From JBBDLF01 sp040879025 (GTDB taxonomy: Bacteria; Pseudomonadota; Gammaproteobacteria; Pseudomonadales; Pseudohongiellaceae): DNA of 64,000 nt. Numbering within the stretch: position 1 is the stretch's first letter; each line of letters starts with the position of its first letter. The stretch is taken from assembly GCA_040879025.1 (NCBI GenBank), contig JBBDLF010000012.1, positions 67,189-131,188 on the forward strand. The letters run 5' to 3'. Below are positions 56,801 to 64,000 of the stretch, piece by piece. The position numbers and the translations under genes were made by a program. The notes below the pieces were generated by a model, which searched no databases, was not told the origin of the DNA, and saw only the letters and a program-made list of their open reading frames with translations.

Positions 56801-59800
56801 TATTTTAGGCGAGAAGACCTGGAGTATTTCTAAGCTGCCTGTGCGGCAGTGAACGAAAGCGTAGAGCGTCTTGCTCCACCTCCTGCTTTCTAAGCTGCCT
56901 GTGCGGCAGTGAACGACCGGCGGAACCCGGTCAGGAGTCGGCGGCGTTTCTAAGCTGCCTGTGCGGCAGTGAACACTGCAACGACTCTTTCTCGGTTAAC
57001 AGCCAGTTTTCTAAGCTGCCTGTGCGGCAGTGAACGCGGGAAAAGGGCTATTTGATTCTCAATTGATTTTCTAAGCTGCCTGTGCGGCAGTGAACATCAT
57101 CATGTTGCCAATCTGGACATACCAGTTTTTCTAAGCTGCCTGTGCGGCAGTGAACGGCACGGTTGCTGCCATCATGAACGATGAGAATTTCTAAGCTGCC
57201 TGTGCGGCAGTGAACTGCCCGATCCTTTATGCCAGGCCCTGAATTCTTTTCTAAGCTGCCTGTGCGGCAGTGAACGCATGAAACGCCTAATCGAAATATG
57301 GCTTTACTTTCTAAGCTGCCTGTGCGGCAGTGAACCCCAGGCGGGCGGTCTCGATGAGCTCGTTGCTGTTTCTAAGCTGCCTGTGCGGCAGTGAACTCAT
57401 CGCAGCCGCGCGGCTGCGAGCAAGCTGTTTTCTAAGCTGCCTGTGCGGCAGTGAACACCGGCGATAAGCAACCATGCGTGCTTCAGGCTTTCTAAGCTGC
57501 CTGTGCGGCAGTGAACCGAGGCGATTGCCACGACCCCGGTTTTGGCAATTTCTAAGCTGCCTGTGCGGCAGTGAACGGATTTGAGAATGAATGTTCTAAT
57601 TGAATCGATTTCTAAGCTGCCTGTGCGGCAGTGAACTCCAGCAGGGAAAGGCTTTCGTTATCGAGAACTTTCTAAGCTGCCTGTGCGGCAGTGAACGTTC
57701 CCGCCTATAGTCGGAAAATGTTTCTGGCTTTCTAAGCTGCCTGTGCGGCAGTGAACTTTCTTTTTTGATTTTTTATTAATCATCTGACTTTCTAAGCTGC
57801 CTGTGCGGCAGTGAACCGACCCAACACAAAATAACTATTTTGGTTACTTTTCTAAGCTGCCTGTGCGGCAGTGAACGTACTCGCCCGTCGTATACTTGCG
57901 ATATCCCGTTTCTAAGCTGCCTGTGCGGCAGTGAACAATAAGTGTAGTTTTAACTTGCACTTCGACCGTTTCTAAGCTGCCTGTGCGGCAGTGAACTCCT
58001 CGCCGCCGCGCGGCTGCGAGCAAGCTGTTTTCTAAGCTGCCTGTGCGGCAGTGAACGGACGAGTTCAAACAGTCCGTTTCTCGTTTCGTTTCTAAGCTGC
58101 CTGTGCGGCAGTGAACTCAGAAGCGTTGATGATGGATTCAGACTGTTTTTTCTAAGCTGCCTGTGCGGCAGTGAACGACGGTTCTTCCTATGCGTGTGAC
58201 CCAGGCCGTTTCTAAGCTGCCTGTGCGGCAGTGAACCACATGTCTTCGGCAGAAGCCTCGTCATTGTCTTTCTAAGCTGCCTGTGCGGCAGTGAACGCAA
58301 AAGGTACCGCGCCCTCTTTCACTTCTTTTTTCTAAGCTGCCTGTGCGGCAGTGAACTTCGCTCTCCAGCATCGCTTTCCAGAACTTGTTTTCTAAGCTGC
58401 CTGTGCGGCAGTGAACATCGAACGCATGATCGACAGAGCGGCGGAAAATTTCTAAGCTGCCTGTGCGGCAGTGAACGGCTGTCAACGTCATCACAGCGTT
58501 CATCCTCGTTTCTAAGCTGCCTGTGCGGCAGTGAACGGAGGTCTCTGCAACTACCGATACATCCACCTTTTCTAAGCTGCCTGTGCGGCAGTGAACTTGC
58601 TTGATGTCCGCAACGGAATAGTTTTCAATTTCTAAGCTGCCTGTGCGGCAGTGAACTTCTCGCCGCCGACCAACATTTTTTCTTGCTTTTTCTAAGCTGC
58701 CTGTGCGGCAGTGAACGTCCATGATGCCAATAGCCAATTGCTGGCGCTTTTCTAAGCTGCCTGTGCGGCAGTGAACGGTACACGCCTGCTGGCGGCGAAT
58801 GACTGTCTTTTCTAAGCTGCCTGTGCGGCAGTGAACAAAAACGCCGCCCTAAAGGCTGAACAAAAGCTTTTCTAAGCTGCCTGTGCGGCAGTGAACGAAC
58901 TAAAAAAGCGTTGCTGGTTTCTGATGGGTTTCTAAGCTGCCTGTGCGGCAGTGAACCGAGTGAACCAGAACCGCGGCGTCCCATTCCTTTTCTAAGCTGC
59001 CTGTGCGGCAGTGAACAGATAAGGGCCTATGTCCACCGCATCAGATTTTTTCTAAGCTGCCTGTGCGGCAGTGAACAAAATGTATTGCGCATGGAGTTGA
59101 GATTGTTATTTCTAAGCTGCCTGTGCGGCAGTGAACTCTTTATCTCGCAGCAAATCGATACGCTTCAATTTCTAAGCTGCCTGTGCGGCAGTGAACACGT
59201 GAAACACTGGATGGATATACGCTCGACATTTCTAAGCTGCCTGTGCGGCAGTGAACGGTTTTGCAAGCGGTGCGGTGAAGAACACTTTTTTCTAAGCTGC
59301 CTGTGCGGCAGTGAACCGATTGCTTCCCTATTGCCAGCGCCGAAGAATTTTCTAAGCTGCCTGTGCGGCAGTGAACGGCCACTAGCGGCTTAAAGGAAGG
59401 TGATCTATTTTCTAAGCTGCCTGTGCGGCAGTGAACTCGAACTGGGCGAGTTCGGGCTTAAAGTCCATTTTCTAAGCTGCCTGTGCGGCAGTGAACTGCT
59501 CGCCGCCGACCAGCATCTTTTCTTGCCTTTTCTAAGCTGCCTGTGCGGCAGTGAACAAAAAGTCCAGCCGGAAAACCGTGTTTACCCATTTCTAAGCTGC
59601 CTGTGCGGCAGTGAACAAGACGGTACAGGTTCCCGCGTACCGTCTTGGTTTCTAAGCTGCCTGTGCGGCAGTGAACGGCGAGTCAATCGCTCTGGTCAAA
59701 GAGACGTTTTTCTAAGCTGCCTGTGCGGCAGTGAACGTATCTCACCAGAACCTGCCCTTCCGGGATCATTTCTAAGCTGCCTGTGCGGCAGTGAACGTTT

Positions 59801-62262
59801 ATCCCATATCATCTGTACGACGGATCGTTTTCTAAGCTGCCTGTGCGGCAGTGAACGAACCCTTGCAGCGTGGAAACCTTTTTTTGGATTTCTAAGCTGC
59901 CTGTGCGGCAGTGAACAACGTACTTTGCCCTTTTCGCCGCCAGCCGTCTTTCTAAGCTGCCTGTGCGGCAGTGAACGCCATGGGTCGAATGCCATTGTTG
60001 ATGTACTGTTTTCTAAGCTGCCTGTGCGGCAGTGAACGCATCACTGAGTTTCTCGATGACGATGGCCATTTTCTAAGCTGCCTGTGCGGCAGTGAACCTT
60101 GATCCCAGCAATGAAGGCACCGGGATCGCTTTCTAAGCTGCCTGTGCGGCAGTGAACGTACGGCCATCCCCTGCACACCATGACATTTTTTTCTAAGCTG
60201 CCTGTGCGGCAGTGAACAAAGCAAAAGACGAGGCAAGAAATTTGTTGCTTTTCTAAGCTGCCTGTGCGGCAGTGAACGATAGTGGTCATGATGTAATCCC
60301 CACGATTGGTTTCTAAGCTGCCTGTGCGGCAGTGAACAGCGGCTGCAACCTGCAGCGTCATTGCCACTGTTTCTAAGCTGCCTGTGCGGCAGTGAACCGT
60401 GCGGGGGATTTTTGGGAAGGTCTGTCTCATTTTCTAAGCTGCCTGTGCGGCAGTGAACATATCAAAAGCGGCGGAGGAGTCAGAGCTGCATTTCTAAGCT
60501 GCCTGTGCGGCAGTGAACGAAACTTGAGTTTGGCCCCCTGTCAACCCGGCTTTCTAAGCTGCCTGTGCGGCAGTGAACGTCCGACAGGCCCCTTCATCGA
60601 AGGGGTCCTTTTTCTAAGCTGCCTGTGCGGCAGTGAACACCACAGCGCCGCCGGCAACCGCGGCGTAAGTTTTCTAAGCTGCCTGTGCGGCAGTGAACAT
60701 TCGAACACCTTCCAGGTCGGCCAGTTGGATTTTCTAAGCTGCCTGTGCGGCAGTGAACCAAGCCGGCGAACGCCAGCTCGATTGTCTTGATTTCTAAGCT
60801 GCCTGTGCGGCAGTGAACGCCCTTGATGATTGACTGCTTCATCTCCTCCGGTTTCTAAGCTGCCTGTGCGGCAGTGAACATTGTGATCCTGTTGCTCGCA
60901 GGCTGATTGATTTTCTAAGCTGCCTGTGCGGCAGTGAACAATGTTAACTTCGATGCGTTTTTCAAGTCGATTTTCTAAGCTGCCTGTGCGGCAGTGAACA
61001 GCTACTCCGCATCGAAAGGCGCCGTGATCGATTTCTAAGCTGCCTGTGCGGCAGTGAACGGCTGTCACCAGGTGGGCTCGATCCTTCGCCTTTTCTAAGC
61101 TGCCTGTGCGGCAGTGAACGAACAATCGCCGCGGCCGTAGCCTGGGCGAGTTTTCTAAGCTGCCTGTGCGGCAGTGAACCTTTCGCTCCAGCCCAGGAGC
61201 TTCTGCCGTGTGTTTCTAAGCTGCCTGTGCGGCAGTGAACTTGGCCCAGTACCACGGCAAGTACGACGACAATTTCTAAGCTGCCTGTGCGGCAGTGAAC
61301 GGGGTGTTGACGTCGCTGCGTCCTGAACCGTTTTTCTAAGCTGCCTGTGCGGCAGTGAACATTCTGCCGGTGGCTGCCTTGACGCCCTTGGTTTTCTAAG
61401 CTGCCTGTGCGGCAGTGAACTGTTTACTTCATCATCCACACCGGCTTGTTCATTTCTAAGCTGCCTGTGCGGCAGTGAACGCGACCATGTCCAACGTTGC
61501 GACTGGCTTTCATTTCTAAGCTGCCTGTGCGGCAGTGAACGGCGTGGCATTTGTCGCGCTGGCGCTGTCAGTTTTCTAAGCTGCCTGTGCGGCAGTGAAC
61601 AGGCGGGGCATCCTTGCCCTCCATCAATCTCGTTTCTAAGCTGCCTGTGCGGCAGTGAACCAGCAGCCGCGCTCACGGCTGGATTCCTGTGCTTTCTAAG
61701 CTGCCTGTGCGGCAGTGAACATCACCTCGCCTGGCGCCACGCATACACCCAGTTTCTAAGCTGCCTGTGCGGCAGTGAACTCGCACAAGCCGCCGGTGGC
61801 ACGGTCGATGCGTTTCTAAGCTGCCTGTGCGGCAGTGAACCCCCTCAATCAATCGTTGACAGCAAAATAAATTTTCTAAGCTGCCTGTGCGGCAGTGAAC
61901 TGACGGCGACGGAAGCCGGCAAGACAGCCCTGTTTCTAAGCTGCCTGTGCGGCAGTGAACTCGTGGGCCGCGCCCGCAGCCACGGCGGCAAGTTTTCTAA
62001 GCTGCCTGTGCGGCAGTGAACCGTTCGGGAACTGGACTAGACAGCCGCCGCTTTTTCTAAGCTGCCTGTGCGGCAGTGAACGGACAGCACCCGAGTGCTT
62101 TCAAATGCGTCAATTTCTAAGCTGCCTGTGCGGCAGTGAACTCCACTGTACAATGTCGTGCGGGGGATTTTTGTTTCTAAGCTGCCTGTGCGGCAGTGAA
62201 CAAACTGAACTTCAACTCCGTGGCCGATTTGTTGTTTCTAAGCTGCCTGTGCGGCAGTGAAC
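50816..62262 (-). CRISPR. Very long type I-F CRISPR array, 191 repeats and 190 spacers, no cas genes in the window
   Basis: Counting repeat starts gives 191 copies of a 28-bp repeat separated by 171 spacers of 32 nt and 19 of 33 nt. In the transcribed (minus) sense the repeat begins GTTCACTGCC and ends CTTAGAAA, with a CTGCC-GCACA-GGCAG hairpin: the type I-F repeat processed by Cas6f, which leaves an 8-nt handle. All copies seem identical except two: 50885 T to G in the second repeat from the left, which breaks the hairpin, and 54089 C to G. The decayed copy marks the trailer end at left; the leader is at right. Spacers are numbered S1 (left, oldest) to S190 (right, newest). No cas1, cas2/3 or csy gene lies within the window, so the effector genes must be elsewhere. 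Confidence 0.98.
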
Positions 62263-62281
62263 AGCAGTATAAAGCGTAAAA

Positions 62282-62354
62282 AAATAGTTACAACAATGAC
62301 TTAGCTAAAAAACATCCGAGTAACCAATGTTTTTAGCTTCTGCTGTAACTATTT
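62282..62354. repeat. Nested inverted repeat inside the leader
   Basis: Outer arms AAATAGTTACA (62282-62292) and TGTAACTATTT (62344-62354) are exact reverse complements. Inner arms at 62303-62315 (AGCTAAAAAACAT) and 62327-62338 (ATGTTTTTAGCT) match with one extra A. The structure is centred about 57 bp from the newest repeat, so it could bind a dimeric protein, bend for adaptation, or fold in the leader RNA. Confidence 0.7.
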
Positions 62355-62368
62355 GAATTTTAACCAAA

Positions 62369-62381
62369 TTTTTAAAGAGCA
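62369..62381 (-). promoter_or_regulatory. boxA-like antitermination element in the leader
   Basis: On the minus strand this reads TGCTCTTTAAAAA; the classic boxA of rRNA leaders is TGCTCTTTAACAA, a 12 of 13 match. It lies about 107 nt before the first repeat, in the direction of array transcription. boxA recruits NusB-NusE and helps RNA polymerase resist Rho, and boxA elements upstream of CRISPR arrays have been reported. An 11-kb untranslated transcript would need such help. Confidence 0.65.
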
Positions 62382-62434
62382 AAAAGTATTGGTATGGAAC
62401 CAATCTCGAATAGCCAACTTTGGGCTATCTGTAA

Positions 62435-63832
62435 TTATTTCTCGTGCAAACAAGAGCCAATCAAACGCTGCGCCTGGCCTACCAGATACAACGGCAGCGA
62501 CAATAGTTCATAGTCTATTGGCGAACCATCCGTCAGTTTTCGCTTGTCGTGCCGTACACTGGGTGTATCTGCATTAAACCGCAACGCGAAACGGCGTTTT
62601 TTTTCTTTTAAAAACTGGTGCAAGGATTTCAGTGTGCCCGTGGTGCCCGCTTGGATTTCCACCGGCACGATGTCGTGGCGGCTGGTCAGCAGGTAATCCA
62701 CTTCCGCCGCCGCGCTTTTCGCCTCGCGCATCCAATAATAAAGCATGGGCGGATCGAAATAAGAACCGCTGTACAACAACTGTTGCCCGATAAACTGCTC
62801 GGCCAGCGCACCATCGTTCACCAGGCTCATGTCCTCTTTACCAAGGTCCAGCACGTTGAGGTGTAACGCGGAACACATCAAGCCTATATCCATATACAGT
62901 GTTTTGAACTCACGGGGATTACTCTCTGCCCCAAGGGGAACACCATTAGCGGATGAATGCATCACTCTGGCGGCAACCCGCGCCAAACACAATTGCTGCA
63001 ATGCCGCCTCTAAATCCACCGCACGATGCTCGCGGCTGATGTGCGCATACTTAAATTTACGCCCGACCATCATCGGCAGGCGGTCAAACACCAACTGTAC
63101 CCGGTGTTTTAAGCTGCCTTGGCTGTATTTATTAAAGTCATCGCGATAGGTGGCCACAATACCGTGTTGTACGCGTGTGACTTCCGCAAAATCTCCCGAT
63201 TGCGCATAAGCGGCCACCGCTTCCGGCAGGCCGCCGACGATCCAATATTGTTTGAGCAGGGAAAGACACTTCTCGTGCACGGGTTTGGGGAAGCGCTGTG
63301 CGCGGATATCCTCCAGCGGCAGTTGTTGCAGATAACGCACCAGTTCCGCTTGTCCCATGGCGCCGGCAAAATCCTCGAACTGCATGGGCCCCAGATGCAG
63401 ATATTCGACACGACCCACCGGCATGGAAAATTGCGCATCTTCAAGCGCGAACTCAAGCAAAGAGCCGGCGGCCAACACATGCAAATCCGGCACTTCCTCA
63501 TAAAAATAACGCAGCGCCGCCAGCGCTTCGGGTGCGGCCTGTATTTCATCCAGAAACAACAGAGTTTTGCCGGGGATAATCTTCTCCCCGGTCGGCAGCT
63601 TCAAAACGGTTTGAATTTGCACCGGGTCATTACTGGTAAACGCCTCACGAAACTGCGGGTTGCGCTCGAAGTTGATGGCAACCAGCGAAAGTTCGCCGGC
63701 GCCCGCAAACTGGCGCACCAAGGTGGACTTACCCACCTGCCGCGCGCCTCGGATAATCAAGGGCTTATGGGACGCCCGTGCCGCCCAATCGGTTAAATAG
63801 GCCAGTTCCCTACGGTTGAGTAGTTGGGGCAT
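62435..63832 (-). CDS. ATP-binding protein with AAA domain and DUF4143-type C-terminus
   Basis: 465 residues. Walker A is IRGARQVGKSTL (about 27-38), Walker B LLFLDEIQAAP near 91-101, and the C-terminal half is the DUF4143 nuclease-like region (AAEVDYLLTSRHDIVPVEIQAG, with the Glu-Asp-x-Glu pattern of a PD-(D/E)XK-like fold). Such proteins are very widespread, of unknown role, and often scattered by horizontal transfer. It is transcribed toward the array. Its codon use appears more AT-rich than the rest of the window. It is not a known Cas protein. Confidence 0.85.
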   Translation of the reverse strand: MPQLLNRRELAYLTDWAARASHKPLIIRGARQVGKSTLVRQFAGAGELSLVAINFERNPQFREAFTSNDPVQIQTVLKLPTGEKIIPGKTLLFLDEIQAAPEALAALRYFYEEVPDLHVLAAGSLLEFALEDAQFSMPVGRVEYLHLGPMQFEDFAGAMGQAELVRYLQQLPLEDIRAQRFPKPVHEKCLSLLKQYWIVGGLPEAVAAYAQSGDFAEVTRVQHGIVATYRDDFNKYSQGSLKHRVQLVFDRLPMMVGRKFKYAHISREHRAVDLEAALQQLCLARVAARVMHSSANGVPLGAESNPREFKTLYMDIGLMCSALHLNVLDLGKEDMSLVNDGALAEQFIGQQLLYSGSYFDPPMLYYWMREAKSAAAEVDYLLTSRHDIVPVEIQAGTTGTLKSLHQFLKEKKRRFALRFNADTPSVRHDKRKLTDGSPIDYELLSLPLYLVGQAQRLIGSCLHEK

Positions 63833-63877
63833 AACCGCGCTCGATTACCGCCAAAAAGGCCAGAATACGACCAAATA

Positions 63878-63931
63878 TGATATTTTACAGCCTTGTTTTA
63901 GCATTTTTACTGATATTTTATGGCCTTGTTT
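63878..63931. repeat. Two near-identical 21-bp elements upstream of the ATPase gene
   Basis: 63878-63898 and 63911-63931 share 19 of 21 bases (TGATATTTTA-nn-GCCTTGTTT), with a 33-bp period (about three helical turns). They lie 46-100 bp before the ATPase start codon, where its promoter is expected; on the minus strand each contains TAAAAT, a fair -10 hexamer. They could be binding sites for an autoregulator. Confidence 0.55.
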
Positions 63932-64000
63932 CGATGCGCTCTAGCTAGTGCCCGTCCATAAACGATCGTTTTTTAAAAATTTGACGCCCGCATGAAATCG

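Larger units (their letters stand above)
62263..62434 (-). promoter_or_regulatory. CRISPR leader
   Basis: A strongly AT-rich 172-bp segment flanks the newest repeat and is unlike the GC-rich genes around it. It holds a boxA-like motif, a nested inverted repeat, and a loose IHF-like site (minus-strand ATTCAAATAGTTA, plus 62346-62358, one mismatch to the IHF consensus). Small hairpin-capable dyads at 62388-62404 (ATTGGT/ACCAAT) and 62410-62428 (ATAGCC/GGCTAT) lie between this leader and the ATPase stop codon and may act as that gene's terminator. No clear -10/-35 pair stands out. Confidence 0.75.

Noticed and set aside
50981..62260. Dozens of open frames on both strands inside the array, with the repeated peptides FLSCLCGSE, VHCRTGSLE or SLPHRQLR every 20 residues
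   Set aside because: Repeat plus spacer is 60 bp, a multiple of three, so the 28-bp repeat is read in the same frame over and over. The linking residues are just spacers. These are artefacts, not a repeat protein family.
63107..63123. A sequence inside the ATPase gene resembling the CRISPR repeat (TTTTAAGCTGCCTTGGC)
   Set aside because: Only about ten contiguous bases agree, it lacks the hairpin and lies within a normal coding frame (SQGSLKHR). Most likely chance.
1..64000. tRNA, rRNA, prophage, IS elements or selenocysteine-encoding UGA codons
   Set aside because: I looked for them and recognised none. Absence of tRNAs was judged by eye only; a covariance-model scan would settle it.

Overview
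The window looks like a chromosomal segment of a free-living, respiratory gammaproteobacterium. That placement is an inference from the gene families present: an NhaD antiporter, DksA-type zinc-finger proteins, a Pal-like lipoprotein, an MHYT-PAS-GGDEF-EAL sensor, an MtrAB/PioAB-type conduit and a type I-F CRISPR repeat. I recognise no rRNA, tRNA, phage or IS element. A closer taxonomic placement cannot be made from this sequence alone.

Layout. 1-3320: a truncated FAD-oxidoreductase/SelD fusion and NhaD on the minus strand. 3490-9932: patatin-like lipase, hotdog thioesterase, amidohydrolase, sodium:solute symporter, TerC protein and two GNAT acetyltransferases. 10010-13206: small exported proteins, an alpha/beta hydrolase and a DksA-like zinc-finger protein. 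13370-16276: a large c-di-GMP enzyme. 16473-18262: a MarR regulator divergent from a PLP aminotransferase, with two matching palindromes between them. 18277-23450: a PQQ-type sugar dehydrogenase, an MtrB/PioB outer-membrane porin and a decaheme cytochrome, which together suggest electron transfer across the outer membrane. 23741-29273: YciI protein, ThDP enzyme, aldo/keto reductase, DUF4105 protein, Pal-like lipoprotein. 29748-35872: two acyl-CoA dehydrogenases, a histidine phosphatase, an APH-like kinase, an AEC transporter and an SDR, probably an acyl-CoA catabolic module. 35972-37626: a spermidine-synthase-like protein split over two overlapping genes. 38532-49280: a stress-flavoured cluster with four universal stress protein genes, Fic, cardiolipin synthase, an EEP phosphatase, a second DksA-like protein, a potassium-channel-like protein and a carboxylesterase. 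49491-50609: an ACR3-type transporter.

50816-62262 is one uninterrupted type I-F CRISPR array. I counted 191 repeats and 190 spacers (171 of 32 nt and 19 of 33 nt). It reads on the minus strand, with an AT-rich leader at its right end. No cas gene is in the window; on the leader side there is only an AAA ATPase with a DUF4143-type C-terminus. The leader carries a near-consensus boxA motif, which suggests Nus-dependent antitermination over this 11.4-kb transcript, and a nested inverted repeat. Spacer content is informative. Two spacers overlap by 17 nt and from the array alone expose a GG/CC PAM. One spacer is exactly duplicated. Several pairs are diverged versions of the same target, as expected from repeated exposure to related phages.

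The long open frames inside the array with a 20-residue period are artefacts of a 60-bp repeat unit and are not genes.
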